Assembly: GCA_002691245.1 (NCBI GenBank)
Contig: NZHH01000031.1
Coordinates: forward strand, 1 to 25,400
Direction: 5' to 3'
Source: Methylaequor sp002691245
Lineage (GTDB): Bacteria; Pseudomonadota; Alphaproteobacteria; Methylaequorales; Methylaequoraceae
DNA length: 25,400 nt
In this document: piece by piece, positions 7,810 through 15,439 of the stretch
How the letters are laid out: each line of letters begins with the position of its first letter
Position numbering within the stretch: position 1 is the stretch's first letter
Position numbers and translations under genes: made by a program
The notes under the pieces: generated by a model
What the model was told of the DNA's origin: nothing
What the model saw: only the letters and a program-made list of their open reading frames with translations
Databases searched by the model: none

Positions 7810-8205
7810 ATGATTTCAAAAAAATTGATAACTTTTTTATTACAATGGATNTCTCTNAACACAGANTATGATNCGAGTAAATTTGATTTTCGATTGAAAA
7901 TTATTGAAANNAANGAGTTGCAACAAATTGTTTGTGNTGGAAAATGTCCAGTACTTGGATTTTTTTCTAAAGAATCTGGGATTCTATTAGTAGAAATGAA
8001 CTTTGAAAATATTTGTAATCAATCTATTCTACTTCACGAAATGATCCACTTTTTTCAGGAAAGCAGTCTTGAAAATGTTTTTAAAGAAAAAGAAGCCTAT
8101 TATTTGCAAAATAAATTTTTAGAGGAATTTTCATTAAAAAATGATATGATCGAAATCTTAAATGTAAAAAAATGTAGATCAAATCAAATTAAAGATTTAT
8201 TTTAG
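7810..8205 (+). CDS. Small HExxH-motif protein, putative zinc metallopeptidase-like, function unknown
   Basis: I do not recognise this 131-residue protein with certainty. It has the zincin motif HEMIH at residues 76-80, preceded by a hydrophobic ILL and followed by FFQ, and a glutamate at 95 in KEKEAYYLQNKFLEE that could be the third zinc ligand. HELxHxxQ...EAYxLQ layouts occur in short uncharacterised metallopeptidase-like families, so a small soluble zinc hydrolase is plausible. There is no signal peptide or clear membrane segment. Eight N bases lie in the first 43 codons, five at third positions, which supports real coding. Its stop is 11 bases before the fhs ATG, suggesting co-transcription, although no functional link is evident. 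Confidence 0.72.
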   Translation: MISKKLITFLLQWXSXNTXYDXSKFDFRLKIIEXXELQQIVCXGKCPVLGFFSKESGILLVEMNFENICNQSILLHEMIHFFQESSLENVFKEKEAYYLQNKFLEEFSLKNDMIEILNVKKCRSNQIKDLF

Positions 8206-8216
8206 TGGAGTTAGAA

Positions 8217-9899
8217 ATGAGTGGATATAAAACAGATTTAGAAATAGCAAGAGATGCAAACAAACTGCCAATTGCAAAAATTGCTTCAGATAGGTTGTCA
8301 ATTGATCAAAAAGACTTGGTTCCTTATGGGCATTATAAAGCTAAAATAAATTCTGAGTTTATAGATAAAATTAATAAAAATAATGACGGAAAGCTCATCT
8401 TAGTTACTGCTATGACACCAACAACAGCTGGTGAGGGTAAAACAACAACATCTGTTGGTTTAACCGATGGTTTAAATTATATTGGAAAAAAAGCAATGGT
8501 AGCTTTAAGAGAACCTAGTCTTGGACCATGTTTTGGCATGAAAGGTGGAGCTGCTGGTGGAGGATATGCTCAAGTTGTACCAATGGAAGATATTAATTTA
8601 CATTTTACAGGTGACTTTCATGCAATAACATCTTCCCATATGCTATTGTCTGCAATGGTAGACAATCATATATACTGGAATTTAGATCCAAAGCTTGATT
8701 CTAGAAGAGTCAGTTGGAGAAGAGTTGTGGATATGAATGATAGAGCTCTTCGCTCTATAACTAATTCTCTAGGGGGAGTTTCAAATGGATTCTCGCGTGA
8801 AGACGGATTTGATATTACAGTTGCATCAGAAGTAATGGCTATTATCTGTCTATCTAAAAGTTTTGATGACCTAAAATCAAGATTAGGAAAGATAATTGTT
8901 GGTTATACAAGAGATTTAACTCCAATTTTTTGTAAGGATATTAAAGCAGATGGAGCAATGTCAGTTCTACTTAAAGACGCAATGCAACCCAATTTGGTAC
9001 AAACATTGGAGAATAACCCGGCATTTATTCATGGGGGACCTTTTGCTAATATTGCTCACGGTTGCAACACTGTGATTGCAACTCAAACAGCTTTAAAACT
9101 ATCAGATTATGTAGTAACTGAAGCAGGGTTTGGAGCTGACTTGGGAGCAGAAAAATTTATTAATATCAAATGTAGGAAAGCAGGTCTGTCACCATCATGT
9201 GCGGTAGTTGTAGCAACAGTCAGAGCTTTGAAATTGCATGGAAATGCAGATTCCAAAAATTTAGGAGAAGAAAATTTAAAAGCTGTTGAAGATGGACTAC
9301 CTAATCTCCTTAGACATTTAGAAAATCTCGCAAAGTTTGGTATACCAACAGTTGTTGCACTAAATAGATTTCCTACTGATACAGAAGATGAGATCTCTAA
9401 AGTAATTGATGTTTGCAAAAAAAATGGTGTAAATGCTGTATTAGCAGAACACTGGAAAGATGGAGGAAAGGGGGCTTCAAAGTTAGCTGAAACAGTCATA
9501 GATACAATAGAGAAAAACAATTCTAAACTTAAATTCTTGTATGATGATAAAGATAGCCCTGAGGAAAAGATAAAAACAATTGCTAAAGAAATATATAGAG
9601 CAGATAGTGTAAGTTTTTCCTCACCTGCCAGAAAAAAACTTAGCGAAATATCTAAGCTAGGATATGATCATTTTCCAGTCTGTATGGCTAAAACCCAATA
9701 TAGTTTTTCAACAGATCCAACAAAAAAATGCGCTCCATCTAATCATAACATTGAAATCAGGGAAATAAGACTTTCAGCAGGTGCAGAATTTATAGTTGCC
9801 ATTGCTGGCGAAATAATGACAATGCCTGGATTACCAAAAAAACCAGCCGCATATGAAGTTCACATAGATTCTAATGGAGACATTCAAGGTTTGTTTTAG
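8217..9899 (+). CDS. fhs: Formate-tetrahydrofolate ligase
   Basis: Fhs makes 10-formyl-tetrahydrofolate from formate, THF and ATP, feeding purine and formyl-Met synthesis or one-carbon oxidation. The ATG at 8217 gives 560 residues, the family length. A GGAG seven bases before it supports this start over an in-frame GTG at 8205 that overlaps the previous stop. The P-loop TPTTAGEGKTTT begins at residue 67; LREPSLGPCFGMKGGAAGGGYAQ, FTGDFHAITS, IHGGPFANIAHGCN, TEAGFGADLGAEKF and, at the C terminus, MTMPGLPKKPAA are all family signatures. It lies in a unit with the HExxH gene and overlaps the convergent glycosyltransferase by four bases. In streamlined marine alphaproteobacteria this enzyme is commonly tied to oxidation of methylated compounds; that role is inference. 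Confidence 0.97.
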   Translation: MSGYKTDLEIARDANKLPIAKIASDRLSIDQKDLVPYGHYKAKINSEFIDKINKNNDGKLILVTAMTPTTAGEGKTTTSVGLTDGLNYIGKKAMVALREPSLGPCFGMKGGAAGGGYAQVVPMEDINLHFTGDFHAITSSHMLLSAMVDNHIYWNLDPKLDSRRVSWRRVVDMNDRALRSITNSLGGVSNGFSREDGFDITVASEVMAIICLSKSFDDLKSRLGKIIVGYTRDLTPIFCKDIKADGAMSVLLKDAMQPNLVQTLENNPAFIHGGPFANIAHGCNTVIATQTALKLSDYVVTEAGFGADLGAEKFINIKCRKAGLSPSCAVVVATVRALKLHGNADSKNLGEENLKAVEDGLPNLLRHLENLAKFGIPTVVALNRFPTDTEDEISKVIDVCKKNGVNAVLAEHWKDGGKGASKLAETVIDTIEKNNSKLKFLYDDKDSPEEKIKTIAKEIYRADSVSFSSPARKKLSEISKLGYDHFPVCMAKTQYSFSTDPTKKCAPSNHNIEIREIRLSAGAEFIVAIAGEIMTMPGLPKKPAAYEVHIDSNGDIQGLF

Positions 9900-11014
9900 A
9901 TAATTTTTTTATAAAGCTTAAAAAAACCTTCATTCACAATTTTCGTTGAAAACTTTTCTTCAACCAACTTCCTTCCATTTTTCCCAAATTTTCTTGCAAG
10001 TTTTGGATTAAATAAAAGCTTTTTTATTGCCATTGCTAAAAGTTCACTGTTTTTTGGAGGCACTAGTAAGCCATTGTAATTATTTATGCAAATATCTTTG
10101 CATCCTGCGACATCTGAGGTAATTATAGGTAATTCACAACTAGCAGCTTCTAAAAGCGATTTTGGAAGACCTTCTCTGTAAGATGGTAAAATAGCAATCT
10201 TGGAAATCTGTAAAAATGGTAAAACATTTTTCTGTTTACCCTTCCAAATAATGAGTTTTTCTTTGTTCCAGTCTTTTAATTTTTCAACATTAATTGAAGA
10301 TTTGTTTTCCTTATCAGTGTCACCTATGACAAGAACGTTTAATTTTGTTGTATGTTTCAAGTATCTTAAAGCTTCAATCAGTTCTAAAAAGCCTTTATCA
10401 TATAAAATTCTTGAATGAAAAATTAGATCATATTTTTTTTTTATATTTTTAGTTTTAAATTTATTTGTATTAATACCCGAACCGCGGATAATAAAAGTTC
10501 GTGAATTTTTTATCAATCCAAGACTTTTAATTTGATCCTTATCATCATTGTTTTGAAAAACAAAACTAGTATTTTTCTTAACAAGGAATGTTTTTATTAA
10601 AAAAATGTAGGTAAATTTTAAAATCCTAGTTGATATTCTTTTATCAATAAAGAGAAATCCTAAACCTACAATACACATTATTAACTTGGTTTTTTTAGTT
10701 AAGATTGAAATTAAAGACGAATAAAGTATCGGTTTTAATGCTATACTTTGTATTACATCTGGTTTAAATTTCATTACAGTAAAAAAAAAGTCTAGAATGT
10801 TTTTAATTTCTATTAAAGGATTTAATGATCCTCTTATGAAATCAATATTTTTTGTTTTAAAACCAAGCTTCCTTATTTTCTTTTCATGATTTAAAAACTT
10901 ACAAATTATTAGAATATCAAAACCTTTTTTTAGAGCAGACTGGGCTTGATCTATCTTATGTGATAAGAAATATTGATCTTCACTTACAAAATATAAAAGT
11001 TTATACTTTTTCAT
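9896..11014 (-). CDS. Family 4 (GT-B) glycosyltransferase
   Basis: This 372-residue protein has a two-domain GT-B layout. The N-terminal acceptor half includes HKIDQAQSALKKGFDI, PDVIQSIALKPILYSSL and IVGLGFLF. The C-terminal donor half resembles Glycos_transf_1: LIFHSRILYDKGFLELIEAL, VLVIGD and the E-x7-E nucleotide-sugar motif EGLPKSLLE, then ITSDVAGCKDI and NGLLVPP. The N-terminal half resembles polysaccharide or O-antigen transferases, but donor and acceptor cannot be read from sequence. There is no signal peptide; peripheral membrane association is likely. It is divergent from the J-protein/galU/ugd/phosphohexomutase group, only 14 bases from the J-protein ATG, so UDP-glucose or UDP-glucuronate are attractive donors. 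The 3' end overlaps fhs by four bases. Confidence 0.85.
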   Translation of the reverse strand: MKKYKLLYFVSEDQYFLSHKIDQAQSALKKGFDILIICKFLNHEKKIRKLGFKTKNIDFIRGSLNPLIEIKNILDFFFTVMKFKPDVIQSIALKPILYSSLISILTKKTKLIMCIVGLGFLFIDKRISTRILKFTYIFLIKTFLVKKNTSFVFQNNDDKDQIKSLGLIKNSRTFIIRGSGINTNKFKTKNIKKKYDLIFHSRILYDKGFLELIEALRYLKHTTKLNVLVIGDTDKENKSSINVEKLKDWNKEKLIIWKGKQKNVLPFLQISKIAILPSYREGLPKSLLEAASCELPIITSDVAGCKDICINNYNGLLVPPKNSELLAMAIKKLLFNPKLARKFGKNGRKLVEEKFSTKIVNEGFFKLYKKII

Positions 11015-11028
11015 GGTTTAATTTAAAA

Positions 11029-11475
11029 ATGTTATATTATATTATTTTTGGAATAATTTTAGCAACTATTTTGCTAACACTTTTTTTAGAGCTAGTTCAT
11101 TCTTCCAGAGAAAAATTTAAGAAGAATCTCAAGTTTTTAAGTTTTATATTTATTGTAGGTATAATTATAATAATAATGTCAAAGTTCCCAAAAATTATAT
11201 CCCTTATACCTGCAATCTTTTTAATTATCTACAGGTGGCGTTTTGTAATTGAAATATTATCAAAGATTATATTTATTAGACAAAGAAAAAAAAAATATTC
11301 AAGTAAATTAGATAAAATACAAGCCTTAGAAATTTTAGGACTGTCAGAAAAAGCTAGTAAGACTGAAATATTAAAAAAATATCAAGATTTAATGAAAAAA
11401 AATCACCCTGACAAAGGTGGGTCAGAGTGGATAACAAAGAAATTAAATCAAGCAAGAGAAACTCTTTTAAGTTGA
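11029..11475 (+). CDS. Membrane-anchored DnaJ-domain protein, Tim14/Pam18-like
   Basis: A hydrophobic N-terminal half (membrane segments near residues 2-20, 36-50 and 57-68) is joined to a C-terminal J domain (about 97-148). The J domain carries HPDKGGS, with HPD at 126-128, and ends LNQARETLL. A J domain at the C terminus behind membrane helices is the layout of mitochondrial Tim14/Pam18 and of its alphaproteobacterial relatives, the type called TimB in Caulobacter. It would stimulate DnaK at the inner membrane; the client is unknown. I chose the ATG at 11029 (148 residues) because the earlier ATG at 10960 would overlap the divergent glycosyltransferase by 55 bases and add residues unlike the family. 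galU follows after 32 bases that include a run of 12 T. Confidence 0.83.
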   Translation: MLYYIIFGIILATILLTLFLELVHSSREKFKKNLKFLSFIFIVGIIIIIMSKFPKIISLIPAIFLIIYRWRFVIEILSKIIFIRQRKKKYSSKLDKIQALEILGLSEKASKTEILKKYQDLMKKNHPDKGGSEWITKKLNQARETLLS

Positions 11476-11507
11476 GATTTTTTTTTTTTCCTTTAACCTT
11501 TGCAACA

Positions 11508-12377
11508 ATGTTAAAAAAAATTAGAAAAGCAATTTTTCCTATTGCAGGATTGGGTTCAAGGTTCTTGCCGGCAACAAAAGTTATTCCTAAAGAAATGCTT
11601 ATAATCCTCGATAAACCAATCCTAGAGTGGGCTGTAATTGAAGCAGCAAAATCTGGAATCGAAGAAATGATTTTTGTGACATCATCCAAGAAAAGTTCAA
11701 TTATTGAACATTTTGATCGAACAAAACCTCTTGAGGTTCTGCTTAAGAAAAAAAAGAAAAAAGACCAGTTAATTTCCATACAAAGTCAAAATCTATTGGG
11801 AAATTTTACTTATGTTATTCAAGATGAACCAAAAGGATTAGGTCATGCTGTTTGGTGTGCTAGAAGATTTATTGATCATAATGAAAACTTTGCTGTAATT
11901 CTTCCCGATGATATAATCCTTTCAAAAACGCCAGTTTTAAAGCAACTTATAAATATCTCTGAAAAAACAAATGGAGGATCAGTCTTAGCATTAGAAAAAG
12001 TTCCTAAAAAAGAGGTTTTCAAATATGGAGTAATTGACCCAAAAGAGAAAATTAAAAACTTCTATTCTGTTAAAAATTTAGTGGAGAAACCAAAACCAGA
12101 AAAAGCTCCTTCTAGTCTTACTGTAGTTGGAAGATATGTTTTAAACTATAAGATATTCAATGAACTTAACAAGAAAAAAAAAGGATACGGAAACGAAATC
12201 CAACTTACAGATAGTCTTAAAACCCTGATTAAAAAACCTGGTTTATTTGGACTTGAATTTGAAGGTAGTAGATTCGATTGTGGCAGTAAACTCGGTTTTG
12301 TAGAGGCAAATATTAATTTTGGACTTAAAGACAAAACAATTAATAATAATTTAAAAAAAATATTGAGGAGTTTATGA
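11508..12377 (+). CDS. galU: UTP-glucose-1-phosphate uridylyltransferase
   Basis: GalU makes UDP-glucose from UTP and glucose 1-phosphate. The start at 11508 gives 289 residues (E. coli GalU has 302) and places the nucleotide-binding motif FPIAGLGSRFLPATKVIPKE at the N terminus as expected; an upstream in-frame GTG at 11427 would only add residues overlapping the J-protein. Other signatures are EWAVIEAAKSGIEEMIFV, EPKGLGHAVWCAR, ILPDDII, LVEKPKPEKAPS, GRYVL, NEIQLTDSL and RFDCGSKLGFVEANI. Its stop overlaps the ugd start (ATGA). It supplies the substrate of the next enzyme, Ugd, so galU, ugd and the phosphohexomutase form one sugar-nucleotide pathway. Confidence 0.95.
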   Translation: MLKKIRKAIFPIAGLGSRFLPATKVIPKEMLIILDKPILEWAVIEAAKSGIEEMIFVTSSKKSSIIEHFDRTKPLEVLLKKKKKKDQLISIQSQNLLGNFTYVIQDEPKGLGHAVWCARRFIDHNENFAVILPDDIILSKTPVLKQLINISEKTNGGSVLALEKVPKKEVFKYGVIDPKEKIKNFYSVKNLVEKPKPEKAPSSLTVVGRYVLNYKIFNELNKKKKGYGNEIQLTDSLKTLIKKPGLFGLEFEGSRFDCGSKLGFVEANINFGLKDKTINNNLKKILRSL

Positions 12378-13699
12378 AGATCACAGTAGTAGGAACAGGA
12401 TACGTAGGTTTAGTATCAGGAACATGTTTTGCTGAATTTGGAGTGAACGTTGTATGTGTTGATAAAGACATTGATAAAATCAATAAATTAAAGAGAGGTA
12501 TTATTCCTATCTATGAGCCAGGTCTAGAAGAGTTGGTTAAAAAAAATATAGAAGAGAAAAGACTTTTTTTTGAGACAGATCTTTCTAAATCCATGAAGGA
12601 TTCTTCAGCGATTTTTATCGCAGTTGGCACTCCTTCAAGAAGAGGGGATGGTCATGCCGACTTAAGTTATGTTTATTCAGCAGCAGAAGAAATTGGTAAA
12701 AACTTAAGTCAATATTCAGTTGTAATAAATAAATCAACTGTTCCAATAGGAACAGGTAAAAAAGTATTCCAAATTATAAAAAAAATAAATCCTAAAGCAA
12801 ATTTTGATGTTGCATCCAACCCTGAGTTTCTGCGAGAAGGTTCTGCAATAAATGATTTCATGAGACCTGATAGAGTTGTTATTGGTTGTGAGAGTGAAAA
12901 AGCAAAAAATATATTAAAGGAATTGTATAGACCATTATTTTTGTTAGAAACACCAATATTGTTCACAAAAATGGAAACAGCTGAATTAATAAAGTATGCT
13001 GCTAATTCTTTTCTTGCTACAAAAATAACTTTTATAAATGAAATATCTGATCTCTGTGAAAAAGTTGGCGCTAATGTCGGAGATGTTTCAATTGGTATTG
13101 GGTTGGATGGAAGAATTGGAAAAAAATTTCTTCATCCCGGTCCTGGATATGGAGGTTCATGCTTTCCAAAAGATACATTAGCTCTAGTAAAAACCGCTCA
13201 GGACTACAAATCTCCATTAAAATTAGTTGAACATGTCGTCAAAAGTAATAAACAAAGAAAAAGATTAATGTATAAAAAAATTATAAATGCACTTCCAAAA
13301 AAAAATTCTAACAAAATAATAACAATTTTAGGCTTGACATTTAAACCTAATACTGACGATATGAGAGATAGTCCTAGCCTAGATATTATTCCCTCCTTGA
13401 TAAAAGAAAAATTTACACTAAAAGTTTTTGACCCTGAGGGTATGGATGAAGCAAAAAAGTATTTTTCCAAATACAAAGAGAGAATTATTTGGTGTAAAGA
13501 TTCTTATGAAGCATCAAATAATTCAGAAGCTCTTGTTATACTTACAGAATGGAATCAGTTTAGAGCATTAGACTTAACTAAGTTAAAAAAAATACTAAAA
13601 AATAAAATAATAATCGATCTTCGAAATATCTATAATCCTAAAGAAATAATTGAAAAAGGTTTTAAATATTTTTCAATAGGAAGACCTGATAAGTGTTAA
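12374..13699 (+). CDS. ugd: UDP-glucose 6-dehydrogenase
   Basis: Ugd oxidises UDP-glucose twice with NAD+ to UDP-glucuronate. All three domains of the UDP-glucose/GDP-mannose dehydrogenase family are seen in 441 residues. The N-terminal Rossmann domain starts ITVVGTGYVGLVSG and contains AVGTPSRRGDG and NPEFLREGSAINDF. The central helical domain carries the catalytic Cys263 in GPGYGGSCFPKDT. The C-terminal UDP-binding domain contains LTFKPNTDDMRDSPSLDI. A GDP-mannose dehydrogenase is the main alternative, but the galU neighbour points to UDP-glucose. UDP-glucuronate may feed capsule, lipopolysaccharide or glucuronosyl lipids, and the divergent glycosyltransferase is a candidate user. Overlaps of 4 bases with galU and 7 with the next gene suggest coupled translation. 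Confidence 0.95.
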   Translation: MKITVVGTGYVGLVSGTCFAEFGVNVVCVDKDIDKINKLKRGIIPIYEPGLEELVKKNIEEKRLFFETDLSKSMKDSSAIFIAVGTPSRRGDGHADLSYVYSAAEEIGKNLSQYSVVINKSTVPIGTGKKVFQIIKKINPKANFDVASNPEFLREGSAINDFMRPDRVVIGCESEKAKNILKELYRPLFLLETPILFTKMETAELIKYAANSFLATKITFINEISDLCEKVGANVGDVSIGIGLDGRIGKKFLHPGPGYGGSCFPKDTLALVKTAQDYKSPLKLVEHVVKSNKQRKRLMYKKIINALPKKNSNKIITILGLTFKPNTDDMRDSPSLDIIPSLIKEKFTLKVFDPEGMDEAKKYFSKYKERIIWCKDSYEASNNSEALVILTEWNQFRALDLTKLKKILKNKIIIDLRNIYNPKEIIEKGFKYFSIGRPDKC

Positions 13700-15075
13700 A
13701 AAAAGTAAAGTATAGATTCCATGAATCAATTATTAGATCATACGATATAAGAGGGGTTTATGACAATACCCTTGATTGTAAGGACGCGAGAGTTATTGGA
13801 AATTTATTAGGAATAAAAATCGGAGAAAAAAAAACAATTAACGTCGGATACGACGGTAGAAATTCTTCAGTTCCTTTAAAAAAAAGCTTAATAAATGGAA
13901 TTTTAGAAACTGGGGCAAATGTTTGTGAGATTGGCTTAGTTCCCACCCCTTTACTTTACTATTCTTGTGTTCATAACAATGCTGATGCAGGCATAATGAT
14001 AACAGGGTCTCACAACCCCAAGGATTACAATGGATTCAAAATTATTTACAAAAAAATGCCATTTTATGGTGAGGATCTAAAAAAAATAGCAAAAGAAGCC
14101 GTAGATTATGAGTTTGATCAAAAAAAAGGGAAAAAACAAAAAATTGATCTTCAAGAAAACTATATCAGTAATATTCTTAAAGATTTTAATCAAGAAAAAA
14201 AAATTAATGTTGTTTGGGATGCAGGCAATGGATCAGCAGGAAATGTCATGACAGCTTTATCTCAAAGAATTTCAGGTTCACAAAAATTGCTTTTCAATAA
14301 AATTGACGGAGATTTTCCAAACCATCATCCAGATCCATCAGATCCAAAAAATTTATTATTTTGTCAAAATGAAATAAAAAAAAATAAGTTTGATTTGGGT
14401 ATTGCATTTGATGGTGATGGAGACAGAATTGGGGTTGTTGATGATAAGTCTAGAATTATACCTGGAGATATTTTGTTATTAATTTTAGCAAAGGATTTAA
14501 TTGAGAAAAATAAAAATATTTCAATAATAGGTGATGTAAAATGTAGTCAGGTTTTATTTGATGAAGTTAAAAGGTATGGAGCCAAACCAATTATTTCTCA
14601 AACAGGTCATAGTCATGTAAAAGTTAATATGAAGATACAAAACGCAGAGTTGGCTGGTGAAATGAGTGGACATATCTTTTACAAAAAAAATTATGGATTT
14701 GATGACGCACTTTTTGCTAGCCTTGAATTAATAAAGATATTGTCGTCATCAAAAAAAAAACTTTCTGAAATGGTAGATGAAGCTCCTAAAGTATTCAATA
14801 CACCTGAAATAAGAATAGAATGTGATGATGATAAAAAATTTAAACTCATAGATATGATTTCAAAAGAACAAAAAAAATTAAAAAAAAACATTATTGATAT
14901 TGATGGTTTGAGAGTTTCTTCAAAAAATGGTTGGTGGTTACTTAGAGCTTCAAACACACAACCAGGAATTGTTTTAAGATGTGAAGCAAAAACTCCTGAA
15001 GAACTAAACAAACAAATTTTTGCAGTAAAAAAAGCAATTGAAGAGTTTGACCCATCTCTTTCTAAAAAATTTTGA
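13693..15075 (+). CDS. Phosphomannomutase/phosphoglucomutase (alpha-D-phosphohexomutase)
   Basis: This enzyme interconverts hexose 6- and 1-phosphates. The four-domain family pattern is present in 460 residues: IIRSYDIRGVYDNTL near the N terminus, the phosphoserine loop TGSHNPKDYNGFK with Ser106, the metal loop AFDGDGDRIGVVD (DGDGDR at 240-245), the sugar-specificity loop GEMSGHIFYKKN and the phosphate-binding RASNTQPGIVLRCEA. GEMSGH is typical of the PMM/PGM (AlgC/ManB-like) branch, so both glucose and mannose phosphates may be used; in this operon, supplying glucose 1-phosphate to GalU makes sense. The start is a GTG at 13693 inside the ugd stop region, with an AGGAAG about ten bases upstream. 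Confidence 0.93.
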   Translation: MLKKVKYRFHESIIRSYDIRGVYDNTLDCKDARVIGNLLGIKIGEKKTINVGYDGRNSSVPLKKSLINGILETGANVCEIGLVPTPLLYYSCVHNNADAGIMITGSHNPKDYNGFKIIYKKMPFYGEDLKKIAKEAVDYEFDQKKGKKQKIDLQENYISNILKDFNQEKKINVVWDAGNGSAGNVMTALSQRISGSQKLLFNKIDGDFPNHHPDPSDPKNLLFCQNEIKKNKFDLGIAFDGDGDRIGVVDDKSRIIPGDILLLILAKDLIEKNKNISIIGDVKCSQVLFDEVKRYGAKPIISQTGHSHVKVNMKIQNAELAGEMSGHIFYKKNYGFDDALFASLELIKILSSSKKKLSEMVDEAPKVFNTPEIRIECDDDKKFKLIDMISKEQKKLKKNIIDIDGLRVSSKNGWWLLRASNTQPGIVLRCEAKTPEELNKQIFAVKKAIEEFDPSLSKKF

Positions 15076-15105
15076 TTGAAAATCAATCAAGATATTTTTA
15101 TTTTA
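15072..15105 (+). terminator. Weak candidate intrinsic terminator after the phosphohexomutase gene
   Basis: A perfect eight-base inverted repeat, TTGATTGA and TCAATCAA around a loop of three A (15072-15090), overlaps the phosphohexomutase stop codon and is followed by GATATTTTTATTTT. Position and T-rich tail fit a Rho-independent terminator separating this operon from clpS. However, the stem has only two G-C pairs and would be unstable, and the T tract is interrupted. Confidence 0.35.
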
Positions 15106-15121
15106 ATAACTGGATATAAAT

Positions 15122-15439
15122 ATGACTAATGCAAATAAAAGTTTTTCTACAGATCTTGCAACTAAAGAAAAAGTAGATGCAAAAAAACCTAAATTATATA
15201 AAGTAATTTTATTAAATGACGATTATACTCCTATGGAATATGTGGTAAGGTTGTTGAAGGTTGTTTTTAAGAAGAGTGAGAGTGAGGCTGTAAATATTAT
15301 GCTAATGGTACACAAAAAAGGATCGGGGATATGTGGGATATTTACTAAAGAAATTGCTGAAACAAAAGTAAAAGCTGTATTGACAATGGCAAAAACTGAT
15401 CAGCACCCTTTAAAATGTATTATGGAGCAAGAATCATGA
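15122..15439 (+). CDS. clpS: ATP-dependent Clp protease adaptor ClpS
   Basis: ClpS binds proteins with N-terminal Leu, Phe, Trp or Tyr and delivers them to ClpAP. The 105 residues comprise a flexible N-terminal tail (about 1-22) and the conserved fold: YKVILLNDDYTPMEYVVRLL, which includes the asparagine and aspartates of the N-degron pocket, then VFKKSESEAVNIMLMVHKKG, ICGIFTKEIAETKVKAV and the terminal HPLKCIMEQ. It lies directly before clpA and overlaps it by four bases (ATGA at 15436-15439), the common arrangement. The gene aat, whose product creates such N-degrons, lies about 7 kb away on the other strand. Confidence 0.95.
   Translation: MTNANKSFSTDLATKEKVDAKKPKLYKVILLNDDYTPMEYVVRLLKVVFKKSESEAVNIMLMVHKKGSGICGIFTKEIAETKVKAVLTMAKTDQHPLKCIMEQES

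Larger units (their letters stand above)
6063..7937. other. Tract with about 39 ambiguous bases (N), biased to third codon positions
   Basis: By hand count about 39 N calls occur between 6063 and 7937 and none elsewhere. Two lie between thiO and thiS (6143, 6157); the other 37 are in coding sequence. Of these, about 27 fall at codon position three: thiO 1/1, thiS 3/3, thiG 14/19, pyrE 4/6 and the HExxH gene 5/8. Random low quality would put about a third there. Masked polymorphism between co-assembled strains fits better. No N breaks a reading frame, but a few residues in thiG, pyrE and the HExxH gene stay undetermined. Confidence 0.85.

Noticed and set aside
9107..9520. Open frame on the minus strand inside fhs, and similar antisense frames inside pgm, clpA, ugd and galU
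   Set aside because: They lie wholly within well-supported conserved genes, show biased low-complexity composition, and match no family.
10960..11028. Longer J-protein start at 10960
   Set aside because: It would overlap the divergent glycosyltransferase coding region by 55 bases and add non-hydrophobic residues before the membrane helix; the ATG at 11029 is better.
11454..11489. Hairpin AAGAG-AAA-CTCTT followed by a run of 12 T, as a terminator before galU
   Set aside because: The stem is only five pairs and is separated from the T run by 11 bases, and the genes on both sides are co-directional; probably a chance homopolymer.
11427..11507. Longer GTG-started form of galU overlapping the J-protein gene
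   Set aside because: The extra 27 residues are a translation of the J-protein gene in another frame plus the poly-T run; the ATG at 11508 puts the nucleotide-binding motif where the family has it.
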